Shown piece after piece: positions 1 to 5,394 of a stretch of DNA of 7,909 nucleotides. Origin of the DNA: Lachnoclostridium sp. UBA6558 (lineage in GTDB: Bacteria; Bacillota; Clostridia; Lachnospirales; Lachnospiraceae); contig DJJW01000062.1 of NCBI GenBank assembly GCA_002434335.1, positions 16,471 to 24,379 of the forward strand, written 5' to 3'. Made by a program: the position numbers and the translations under genes. The notes beneath the pieces are model-generated. The model did not search any database. It worked only from the letters and a program-made list of their open reading frames with translations, and was not told the origin of the DNA. Numbering within the stretch: the stretch's first letter is position 1; the number at the start of each line of letters is the position of its first letter.

Positions 1-63
1 AATGCCAATGTAAACTTTGATATTGTAATGGAACTTATGTTTCTTACCATAAAAGAGAATTAA
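1..63 (+). CDS. holB: C-terminal end of DNA polymerase III delta prime subunit (partial)
   Basis: The first frame is open from the window edge to a TAA at 61-63 and encodes only 20 residues, NANVNFDIVMELMFLTIKEN. The pattern A-N-V-N-x-x-x-x-x-E-x-x-x-L-x-I-K is how clostridial delta prime (HolB) proteins end as I recall them, and in B. subtilis holB lies directly upstream of yaaT (ricT), which is the next gene here. HolB is a clamp-loader subunit of the replicative polymerase. The start and the AAA+ domain lie outside the window. The call rests on a short tail plus synteny, so it is probable rather than certain. Confidence 0.7.
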   Translation, partial: NANVNFDIVMELMFLTIKEN

Positions 64-106
64 ATTTTGTTATTTTACATGTGCAAAAGCTGATACAACT
101 GTGAAA

Positions 107-195
107 ATAAAATATTTCATGCCCTGATTTGAAGCCGTGCCAAATCTGCAAGCAGTTCGGCATGCAAGGGGAACAAGTGTGGAAATCCGTAAGCA
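107..195. repeat. Copy 1 of a diverged ~85-90 base intergenic element
   Basis: This segment between holB and ricT resembles 3081-3165, beyond rsmI. Without gaps, 125-155 matches 3102-3132 at 25 of 31 positions, including GTGCCA and TCTGCAAGCAG. Allowing small gaps, similarity extends leftward to a shared ATAAAAT and rightward through AACAAG, GGAA and TAAGCA. The core folds: CTGC and GCAG (146-149, 152-155) are nested inside TGCC and GGCA (138-141, 159-162). No open frame runs through it. It may be a REP/MITE-like dispersed repeat or a copied regulatory element; I cannot tell which. Confidence 0.5.
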
Positions 196-205
196 ATTTT
201 TAACA

Positions 206-230
206 TATAATTTGAGCGCGCCAAGGCGCG
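206..230 (+). promoter_or_regulatory. Candidate -10 box and GC-rich hairpin before ricT
   Basis: A perfect TATAAT lies at 206-211, but no recognisable -35 box stands 16-18 bases upstream, so promoter activity is uncertain. If used, transcription would begin near 218. It would then place a perfect inverted repeat, CGCGCC-AA-GGCGCG (217-230), at the extreme 5' end of the message, only 3 bases before the ricT ribosome binding site (234-238). In otherwise AT-rich DNA this hairpin stands out. It could protect the 5' end or limit ribosome access. ricT may also be read through from holB. Confidence 0.35.
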
Positions 231-243
231 AATGGAGGTTAGT

Positions 244-1152
244 ATGACGAATGTTATAGGTGTCCGGTTCAGAAGGGCGGGCAAGATATATTTCTTTGAT
301 CCTGCCGGCTATGAGATAAAGCAAGGGGACTATGTAATAGTGGAAACTGCCAGGGGTGTAGAATACGGACATGTTGTTATCGGTCCCAGGGATGTGGAGG
401 AGAGTAAGATTATTCAGCCTCTAAAGCCGGTAATCAGAACGGCAACTCCCGAAGATAACGAGATTGAAATGAGAAACAAGATAAAGGAAAAAGAAGCCTT
501 TCAGATATGTCTGGAAAAAATCAAGAAGCATGAACTTGAAATGAAGCTGATTGATTCTGAATATACCTTTGATAATAATAAGGTGCTGTTTTATTTTACA
601 GCAGATGGAAGAATCGATTTCAGGGAGCTGGTCAAGGATCTTGCCAGTGTATTTAAGACCCGCATTGAGTTAAGGCAGATTGGTGTAAGGGATGAGACGA
701 AGGTAGTTGGCGGTATTGGTATCTGCGGAAGACCATTATGCTGTCATACCCATCTTTCCGAATTTGCTCCCGTGTCCATCAAAATGGCAAAAGAACAGAA
801 CCTGTCCTTAAACCCTACCAAGATATCCGGTGTATGCGGACGTCTTATGTGCTGCCTGAAGCATGAGGAAGAGGCCTATGAGGATTTGAACAGCAAGCTT
901 CCCAATGTGGGAGATATGGTTACCACAGCGGATGGTTTACGGGGTGAGGTTCAGAGTGTTACCGTATTAAAACAGTTGGTTAAGGTTATCGTTACACTGG
1001 AGAATGATGAGAAGGAAGTTAGAGAATACAAAGCATCAACTCTTAAGTTTACTGCAAGAAAACGCAAGGAAAGAGTTGCTCTTGATGAAGAATTAAGAGT
1101 ACTTGAGATGCTTGAAATGAAGGAAGGAAAATCCCATCTGGATGATGTATAA
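244..1152 (+). CDS. ricT: PSP1 domain protein RicT (YaaT), regulator of RNase Y activity
   Basis: This 302-residue cytoplasmic protein of the PSP1/YaaT family has the conserved N-terminal part (residues 1-47, VRFRRAGKIYFFDP). It also has the hallmark cysteine blocks CGRPLCC (161-167) and CGRLMCC (198-204). In B. subtilis, RicT joins RicA (YmcA) and RicF (YlbF) in a complex that carries iron-sulfur clusters and steers RNase Y mRNA processing, affecting sporulation, competence and biofilm formation; all six cysteines are present here. The start at 244 is chosen because GGAGG at 234-238 lies 5 bases upstream. An earlier in-frame ATG at 232 overlaps that site and is unlikely. The B. subtilis protein is about 275 residues, and the extra length here is a charged C-terminal tail. 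The partners RicA and RicF are not in the window. Confidence 0.93.
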   Translation: MTNVIGVRFRRAGKIYFFDPAGYEIKQGDYVIVETARGVEYGHVVIGPRDVEESKIIQPLKPVIRTATPEDNEIEMRNKIKEKEAFQICLEKIKKHELEMKLIDSEYTFDNNKVLFYFTADGRIDFRELVKDLASVFKTRIELRQIGVRDETKVVGGIGICGRPLCCHTHLSEFAPVSIKMAKEQNLSLNPTKISGVCGRLMCCLKHEEEAYEDLNSKLPNVGDMVTTADGLRGEVQSVTVLKQLVKVIVTLENDEKEVREYKASTLKFTARKRKERVALDEELRVLEMLEMKEGKSHLDDV

Positions 1153-1155
1153 GCT

Positions 1156-1977
1156 ATGAGCGATATGAGGAATACCCGGGAAGAAGGGCTGCCAAACTGT
1201 GAGACTTCTTTAACAGAGAAAGAAACACAACAGCAGGACACAGCGAATATCCTTCTTCCGGGGGAGAGAATAGATGAGCTGCAGCGTAACGGATATAAAA
1301 TTATTCAGAACAGCAAGAAATTCTGCTTTGGAATGGATGCTGTTCTTCTTTCCGGCTTTGCAAAAGTGAGAGAAGGGGAAAGAGTAGCTGATTTAGGAAC
1401 TGGAACAGGCATTATCCCCATCCTTCTTGAGGCAAAAACCAAGGGAGAGCATTTTACCGGTCTTGAGATTCAGGAGGAAAGTGCCGACATGGCTAGAAGG
1501 AGTGTAAGGCTTAACGGGCTGGATGAGAAAGTTTCAATTGTAACAGGGGATATGAAAGAAGCAGGCAGACTCTTTGGCGCTGCTTCCTTTCATGTTGTGA
1601 CCAGTAATCCTCCTTATATGAACAATCTTCACGGACTTAAGAATCCTGATCTCCCAAAGGCAATAGCAAGGCACGAAGTGTACTGTACGCTGGAGGATGT
1701 GGTAAGAGAGGCGGCAAAGCTTCTGAAACCTTCAGGGCGCTTCTATCTCGTACACAGGCCTTTCCGTCTGATAGAAATAATAAATACACTTACTGCCTAT
1801 AAACTGGAACCCAAAAGGATGAAGATGGTACATCCTTTTCTGGACAAGGAACCTAATATGGTATTAATAGAAGCAGTAAAAGGCGGAGGGTCTATGATCA
1901 AGGTGGAACCTCCCCTGATTGTATATAAGGAAGTCAATCAATATACCGATGAAATCTATGATATCTACGGTTATTAA
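1156..1977 (+). CDS. trmN6: tRNA1(Val) (adenine(37)-N6)-methyltransferase, YabB/TrmN6 family
   Basis: This 273-residue SAM-dependent class I methyltransferase has the glycine-rich SAM loop VADLGTGTG at 77-85. The catalytic NPPY motif typical of N6-adenine methyltransferases is at 151-154. The family block F-G-M-D-A-V-L-L precedes the SAM loop at 58-65. The family (E. coli YfiC/TrmN6, B. subtilis YabB) methylates A37 of tRNA-Val. The first ~32 residues are polar and not part of the conserved fold. The only in-frame ATGs there are 1156 and 1165, and neither has a clear ribosome binding site. Translation is probably coupled to ricT, whose stop is 3 bases upstream in the same frame, separated by a single GCT codon. 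The exact tRNA substrate in this organism is inferred. Confidence 0.88.
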   Translation: MSDMRNTREEGLPNCETSLTEKETQQQDTANILLPGERIDELQRNGYKIIQNSKKFCFGMDAVLLSGFAKVREGERVADLGTGTGIIPILLEAKTKGEHFTGLEIQEESADMARRSVRLNGLDEKVSIVTGDMKEAGRLFGAASFHVVTSNPPYMNNLHGLKNPDLPKAIARHEVYCTLEDVVREAAKLLKPSGRFYLVHRPFRLIEIINTLTAYKLEPKRMKMVHPFLDKEPNMVLIEAVKGGGSMIKVEPPLIVYKEVNQYTDEIYDIYGY

Positions 1978-1997
1978 GAAAGAAGGGACCATTGCAG

Positions 1998-2840
1998 ATG
2001 ACAGGAACATTATATCTGTGTGCTACGCCCATAGGCAATTTAGAGGATATTACTTTAAGGGTTCTGCGGACGCTGAAGGAAGCAGACTTAATTGCCGCAG
2101 AGGATACCAGGCACAGTATTAAGCTGTTAAATCATTTTGAAATCAATACTCCCATGACCAGCTATCATGAGTATAACAAAATAGAGAAAGGCCGTTATCT
2201 GATCGGACTTCTCAAGGAAGGACAGAACATTGCCCTGATTACAGATGCGGGAACGCCCGGTATTTCAGACCCCGGTGAAGAACTGGTTAAGATGGCATAT
2301 GAGGAGGAGATTCCAGTTACCTCTCTGCCAGGGCCTTCTGCCGTGATCACAGGCCTTACCCTGTCCGGCTTATCTACGAGACGTTTTGCTTTTGAGGCTT
2401 TTCTGCCCTCCGATAAGAAGGAGCGAAATAACATTCTAAAGGAATTAAAGTCAGAGACCAGAACCATCATTATATACGAAGCTCCGCACAGGCTTATAAA
2501 GACTTTAAAGGAACTCTCTGACGCTTTAGGAGACCGCAGGGTTACTGTGGTAAGAGAGCTTACCAAGAAACATGAAACAGCCTTTCAGGCAAGTCTTCTG
2601 AAAGCCGTCAGCCATTACGAAGCAGAAGAGCCAAAGGGTGAGTGTCTGCTTGTTATAGAGGGCTTAAAAATAGAGGATTTGCTGGAACAGGAAAAGGAGA
2701 AGTTTCTGACCCTTTCTTTAGAGGAGCATATGAACCTTTATCTGGGACGCGGAATGGATAAGAAAGAGGCTATGAAAGCCGTTGCAACAGACAGGGGGAT
2801 TACGAAAAGAGAAGTTTATCAAATGCTTTTGAATTCTTAG
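1998..2840 (+). CDS. rsmI: 16S rRNA (cytidine(1402)-2'-O)-methyltransferase RsmI
   Basis: This 280-residue protein belongs to the tetrapyrrole (corrin/porphyrin) methylase superfamily, RsmI branch (B. subtilis YabC, E. coli YraL). The diagnostic opening is GTLYLCATPIGNLEDIT (3-19), followed by AAEDTR (33-38), the SAM-binding ITDAGTPGISDPG (81-93), PGPSA (111-115) and YEAPHR (160-165). It 2'-O-methylates C1402 in the ribosomal P site, together with RsmH, which methylates N4. ATG at 1998 gives the usual MTGTLYL start. An in-frame TTG at 1992 is an alternative, being 4 bases from GAAGGG (1982-1987) where the ATG is 10 bases away. It follows trmN6 by 20 bases, presumably in one operon. Length is normal for the family. 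Confidence 0.95.
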   Translation: MTGTLYLCATPIGNLEDITLRVLRTLKEADLIAAEDTRHSIKLLNHFEINTPMTSYHEYNKIEKGRYLIGLLKEGQNIALITDAGTPGISDPGEELVKMAYEEEIPVTSLPGPSAVITGLTLSGLSTRRFAFEAFLPSDKKERNNILKELKSETRTIIIYEAPHRLIKTLKELSDALGDRRVTVVRELTKKHETAFQASLLKAVSHYEAEEPKGECLLVIEGLKIEDLLEQEKEKFLTLSLEEHMNLYLGRGMDKKEAMKAVATDRGITKREVYQMLLNS

Positions 2841-2874
2841 AAAAATAATTCTTAGAAAGGATAATTATTAGAAG
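2832..2874 (+). repeat. Three tandem 15-16 base units at the 3' end of rsmI
   Basis: AATTCTTAGAAA occurs at 2832-2843 and again at 2847-2858, and a third version, AATTATTAGAAG, is at 2863-2874. The first copy contains the rsmI stop codon (2838-2840), so the array begins inside the gene and continues into the spacer. It looks like short slippage-type duplication. No function is evident. Confidence 0.6.
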
Positions 2875-2875
2875 A

Positions 2876-2926
2876 ATATAAGGTATTGAAGGGGCTAAGG
2901 TATGGAATTGGCTAAGGGGTGGGTTT
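2876..2926 (+). repeat. Degenerate 17-base tandem repeat
   Basis: Units of 17 bases at 2893-2909 and 2910-2926 share GGCTAAGG and match at 13 of 17 positions. A weaker copy at 2876-2892 matches the first at 11 of 17. It lies directly after the 15-16 base array. No open frame or promoter is apparent in it. Confidence 0.4.
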
Positions 2927-3046
2927 TCAAAAGGGGACGGAAAACAACGCAAAACAGAAAAACTCATGCTTCGATTACAAGGCATAAGAAGTCCTAATTC
3001 TCTGAATATTCTCTGCTGGACATATTATAAGACAGACAACTCGCTT

Positions 3047-3073
3047 CGCTCAAACAGCCTGTTTAGGCGTTTT
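3047..3073 (+). terminator. Possible terminator of the ricT-trmN6-rsmI operon
   Basis: Bases 3047-3057 and 3059-3069 form a nearly perfect hairpin: CGC pairs with GCG, then a G-T wobble, one C/A mismatch, and AAACAG against CTGTTT. TTTT follows at 3070-3073. The loop is very tight and the T run short, so this is a weak Rho-independent terminator at best. It is the only candidate on the + strand between rsmI and the abrB terminator. Confidence 0.4.
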
Positions 3074-3080
3074 AACAATG

Positions 3081-3165
3081 ATAAAATGATTATGAATACC
3101 TTGATTTGTGGTAGTGCCACTTCTGCAAGCAGATAATGAGTAGGTAACAAGGCTTGGAATAAGCA
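3081..3165. repeat. Copy 2 of the diverged ~85-90 base intergenic element
   Basis: This is the partner of 107-195. It carries the same landmarks in the same order and orientation: ATAAAAT, TGATTTG, GTGCCA, TCTGCAAGCAG, AACAAG, GGAA and TAAGCA. The core here makes a perfect TCTGC-AA-GCAGA palindrome (3122-3133), preceded by GTGG and CCAC (3108-3111, 3117-3120), which can also pair. The rest of the 523-base gap between rsmI and abrB shows short tandem repeats at its left, a hairpin at 3047-3069 and no credible gene. Confidence 0.5.
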
Positions 3166-3301
3166 GGACTTACCTCAGTTTGCCACTGATATGTGCTGGG
3201 AGCTAGAGTGAGAGGTGTTCTTATTTTATAGGTTTCTTTTACTTTTGATTGCATTTTAATGGTTTTAAATAGTTCAACAATAAGATATATTTTATGCGCT
3301 A

Positions 3302-3347
3302 AAATAAGAAAAAGCCTGAAGAAAAGCGTATCGCTTATCTTCAGGCT
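3302..3347 (-). terminator. Rho-independent terminator of abrB
   Basis: AGCCTGAAGA (3313-3322) pairs perfectly with TCTTCAGGCT (3338-3347), and the stem extends inward through AAGCG (3324-3328) and CGCTT (3332-3336). Read on the minus strand the hairpin is followed by a T-rich run (complement of 3302-3312). It lies about 16 bases past the abrB stop. On the + strand the downstream bases are less T-rich, so it serves abrB mainly. Confidence 0.88.
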
Positions 3348-3363
3348 GCTTCTTTGAGCTGTA

Positions 3364-3621
3364 TTATTCGATAATACCTACTAATTTAGCAAGCTCCATA
3401 ATAGAATCTTTAGAAATCTTCTTTCCGTGATAATCAATTAAGTTATCTTTGGAACCATTAAAGATATCTGCAGGCTCATATTTTCTTAATATGATTCTGT
3501 CCTCATCAACAAAGATTTCCAGGGGATCTCTTTCCCCTACTCCAAGTGTTCTTCTGAGCTCGATGGGAAGTGTTATTCTTCCTAACTCGTCAAGCTTTCT
3601 TACAATTCCTGTGCTTTTCAT
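3364..3621 (-). CDS. abrB: AbrB/SpoVT-family transition-state regulator
   Basis: This 85-residue DNA-binding protein has the swapped-hairpin N-terminal domain of B. subtilis AbrB nearly intact: MKSTGIVRKLDELGRITLPI (1-20), then ELRRTLGV and LEIFVDEDRIILRKYEP. Residues corresponding to the AbrB DNA-binding arginines are present. In B. subtilis, AbrB represses post-exponential genes during growth. The start is fixed by AGGAGG (3631-3636 on the minus strand), 9 bases upstream. The C-terminal part (52-85) is unlike B. subtilis AbrB. It aligns in spacing with the CxxC...CxxC zinc-ribbon tail I recall from some clostridial homologues, but has no cysteines. Its place after rsmI, transcribed toward it, matches B. 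subtilis. It could be a paralogue rather than the strict orthologue. Confidence 0.9.
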   Translation of the reverse strand: MKSTGIVRKLDELGRITLPIELRRTLGVGERDPLEIFVDEDRIILRKYEPADIFNGSKDNLIDYHGKKISKDSIMELAKLVGIIE

Positions 3622-3649
3622 ATATATGTACCTCCTACAATACTTTTAT

Positions 3650-3678
3650 AAAATACCATACAAATATTAGAAAGTCAA
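3650..3678 (-). promoter_or_regulatory. Sigma-A promoter of abrB
   Basis: On the minus strand TTGACT (complement of 3673-3678) is followed by a 17-base spacer and TATTTT (complement of 3650-3655), with an extended -10 TG one base before it. Transcription would start about 20 bases before the ribosome binding site. A 5 of 6 match in the -35 box and ideal spacing make this a convincing vegetative promoter. Confidence 0.75.
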
Positions 3679-3699
3679 TAAATGAAATATTAAATCAAG

Positions 3700-3729
3700 C
3701 AATTATTTAGTATTTTATAGAAATAATTG
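3700..3729. promoter_or_regulatory. 9-base inverted repeat upstream of the abrB promoter
   Basis: CAATTATTT (3700-3708) and AAATAATTG (3721-3729) are perfect complements separated by 12 bases. They lie about 20 bases upstream of the abrB -35 box. In AT-rich DNA such pairs arise by chance, but AbrB proteins often repress their own gene at AT-rich, bent sites, so an operator role is possible. Confidence 0.3.
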
Positions 3730-4001
3730 TAATAAAAGTATTAAAAAGTAAAGAAAAATAAGGTTTGAGCACTGGATTTTAGCGGTTTAAAGGGGTGATG
3801 TGAGCGTATTTTCGCTCTGAAATTACATTTTATTCCATGTTTCGATAAGATTTTCGACAGGTTATGGAAATTAATGGAACAACATCTTAGAAGACCATAT
3901 GAATTATTTTTCTAAACACGGAATATAGTATAGATAAAGAAAAGAAACAGGCAGTTATGCTATGGGTTAAATACATTACTGCCGGGGTTAGGAGGTTTCT
4001 T
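3730..4001 (+). promoter_or_regulatory. spmA upstream region with possible sigma-E-like promoter
   Basis: This spacer holds no convincing gene. GAATTAT (3901-3907), 14 bases, then AATATAGT (3922-3929) resembles a sigma-E promoter (KMATATT, 14-15 bases, CATACAMT) at 5 of 7 and 5 of 8 positions. That would suit an early mother-cell sporulation gene such as spmA, but the match is imperfect. A small hairpin, GAGCG-6-CGCTC, sits at 3802-3817. An open extension from ATG 3957 into spmA exists, but AGGAGG at 3990-3995 points to the start at 4002. Confidence 0.35.
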
Positions 4002-4586
4002 ATGTTGAATTATCTATGGGGCTTCATGATAATTATAGGTGTTGTGGTTGGGGCTTTAACGGGTAAAATCGACGATGTAAGTGCTGCAACCTTATCCTCT
4101 GCAAAAGAGGCTGTTGTTTTGTGTATAACCATGCTGGGGTTTACTGCCCTTTGGATGGGAATTATGCAGATAGCCAAAACAGCAGGAATTATCGATGCCC
4201 TGACAAAACTTATCAATCCGCTGTTAAGTCTGCTCTTTCCGAATATTCCGGATAAACATCCCGCCAAAGAATACATAGCTTCCAATATGATAGCCAACTT
4301 TCTGGGGCTTGGCTGGGCAGCAACGCCTATGGGGCTTAAAGCCATGCAGGAGCTGAAAAAATTGAACCAGGACAGAGAGTCGGCCAGTTGTGATATGTGT
4401 ACCTTTTTAATTATTAACATATCTGCACTCCAGCTGATACCGGTAAATATTATTGCCTTCAGAACACAGTACGGCTCTGTTAATCCTACAGAAATTCTGG
4501 GAGCAGCCTTTGTTGCTACCAGTGTATCAACGGTAGCCGGAATTATCTTCTCATTGGTTGCCAGGAAACTGGCTCGTAATAAGTAA
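4002..4586 (+). CDS. spmA: Spore maturation protein A
   Basis: This 194-residue membrane protein of the nucleoside-recognition/gate family has the SpmA opening MLNYLWGFMIIIG. The core block is IANFLGLGWAATPMGLKAM (97-115), with hydrophobic segments near 5-20, 37-58, 133-155 and 167-187. In B. subtilis, spmA and spmB (downstream of dacB) are needed for full dehydration of the spore core and heat resistance; their biochemical activity is unknown. The start at 4002 is chosen for AGGAGG at 3990-3995, 6 bases upstream, and because known SpmA proteins begin with MLNYLW or similar. dacB is not adjacent here. The length is normal. Confidence 0.93.
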   Translation: MLNYLWGFMIIIGVVVGALTGKIDDVSAATLSSAKEAVVLCITMLGFTALWMGIMQIAKTAGIIDALTKLINPLLSLLFPNIPDKHPAKEYIASNMIANFLGLGWAATPMGLKAMQELKKLNQDRESASCDMCTFLIINISALQLIPVNIIAFRTQYGSVNPTEILGAAFVATSVSTVAGIIFSLVARKLARNK

Positions 4587-4699
4587 TTGCTATGGAGCAG
4601 GAAGTAACCAGATGCTGATTCTACTGTTAATCAAACAGAGTAAAGAAGAAAGGATGCCAGAGGCAGGGCTGTTATTTATAATGGCTTTGGGTTAGAAGA

Positions 4700-5227
4700 T
4701 TGAGATTTCTTTTATATATATCAGACTACATAATTCCCTTTGTTATTTTTTACATAGTAGGCTTTGCGTTATTAATGAAAACTCCTGTGTTTCAGGAGTT
4801 CACAAAAGGTGCTGAGGACGGCTTTAAAGTAGTTCTTGGTATTATGCCTACCCTTGTCGGTTTAATGGTCGCTATAGGCATAATGCGGGCTTCTGGAGCA
4901 TTGGATATGCTGACAGGGTTAATCAAGCCATTAACTAATTTTCTTAATTTTCCCTCGGAGCTGGTGCCGCTTATTACGGTCAGGCTTTTTTCGGCTTCGG
5001 CAGCTACCAGTTTGCTGTTGGATATCTTTAAGGAATTTGGGCCTGATTCATATATAGGGAGGCTTACATCTATCATTATGAGCTGTACAGAGACCATCTT
5101 CTATACCATGAGTGTATATTTCCTGACTGCTGGTGTAAAGAAGACGAGGTATACCCTGGCAGGGGCATTAACTGCTACTTTAGCAGGAATTATTGCCAGC
5201 GTATTTCTTACTAAATTGCTATTCTGA
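4700..5227 (+). CDS. spmB: Spore maturation protein B
   Basis: This 175-residue membrane partner of SpmA matches the family length (about 178 in B. subtilis). It begins with a membrane segment (SDYIIPFVIFYIVGFALL, 8-25). It continues with FxxGAxDGFKVVLGIMPTLVGLMVAIG (34-60) and the gate block SASAATSLLLDIF...GPDSYIG (98-120), and ends in a C-terminal membrane segment at 152-174. The start is TTG at 4700: the frame has a stop at 4679-4681 and no ATG or GTG before it, and homologues begin at this point. There is no good ribosome binding site, only weak TAGAAG almost touching the TTG. spmA ends 113 bases upstream, an unusually wide gap for this pair. A 13-codon open frame (4654-4695) ends 4 bases before the TTG and might couple translation. 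Confidence 0.93.
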   Translation: MRFLLYISDYIIPFVIFYIVGFALLMKTPVFQEFTKGAEDGFKVVLGIMPTLVGLMVAIGIMRASGALDMLTGLIKPLTNFLNFPSELVPLITVRLFSASAATSLLLDIFKEFGPDSYIGRLTSIIMSCTETIFYTMSVYFLTAGVKKTRYTLAGALTATLAGIIASVFLTKLLF

Positions 5228-5255
5228 CATTAGAAAAAGGTTCTGGGTTACTGTA

Positions 5256-5355
5256 GAGAAAGACAGCTACTAGCGGAGAAAAGCAGTTGTCATTAGAGAA
5301 AGACAGTTGCTAGTGGAGAAAAACAGTTGTCAGTAAAGAAGGTCAGTTGTTAGCA
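5256..5355. repeat. Five tandem copies of a 20-base unit
   Basis: Units begin at 5256, 5276, 5296, 5316 and 5336, with consensus near GAGAAAGACAGTTGCTAGTG and no spacers. Copies 1 and 3 agree at 17 of 20 and copies 2 and 4 at 18 of 20, while 1 and 2 agree at only 11. The array therefore looks like a duplicated 40-base dimer plus a fifth, more diverged copy (starting AAGAA). Within a dimer GACAGCT (5262-5268) can pair with AGTTGTC (5285-5291), and the second dimer keeps this with wobbles. It starts 29 bases after the spmB stop and ends 10 bases before a strong promoter. Confidence 0.85.
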
Positions 5356-5365
5356 GGGAATAGAT

Positions 5366-5394
5366 TTGACACATAATCCCATTAAGTATATAAT
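5366..5394 (+). promoter_or_regulatory. Perfect consensus sigma-A promoter
   Basis: TTGACA (5366-5371), a 17-base spacer and TATAAT (5389-5394) match the vegetative consensus at all 12 positions. Transcription would start near 5401. No recognisable gene follows for about 375 bases, until the ABC ATPase at 5775. The promoter therefore drives either a long leader of the ABC operon or a separate small RNA or peptide. Confidence 0.85.

Noticed and set aside
70..372. 100-residue minus-strand open frame over the holB-ricT gap
   Set aside because: It overlaps the well-supported start of ricT, has no family resemblance and covers the repeated element.
2195..2566. 123-residue minus-strand open frame inside rsmI
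   Set aside because: It is an antisense shadow of a strongly conserved gene, with no ribosome binding site or recognisable motifs.
3449..3670. 73-residue plus-strand open frame over abrB and its promoter
   Set aside because: Complement of the conserved AbrB coding sequence; it runs through the abrB ribosome binding site and into its promoter.
3833..3869. TTCCAT...ATGGAA inverted repeat upstream of spmA
   Set aside because: Only six bases with a 25-base gap; expected by chance in this spacer.
3957..4001. Longer spmA start at 3957
   Set aside because: It would place AGGAGG inside the coding region and add 15 residues absent from known SpmA proteins.
4010..4420. 136-residue minus-strand open frame inside spmA
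   Set aside because: Antisense shadow of spmA; low-complexity hydrophobic translation with no family features.
5256..5355. CRISPR-like array
   Set aside because: The 20-base units are directly adjacent with no unique spacers, and no cas gene is present.
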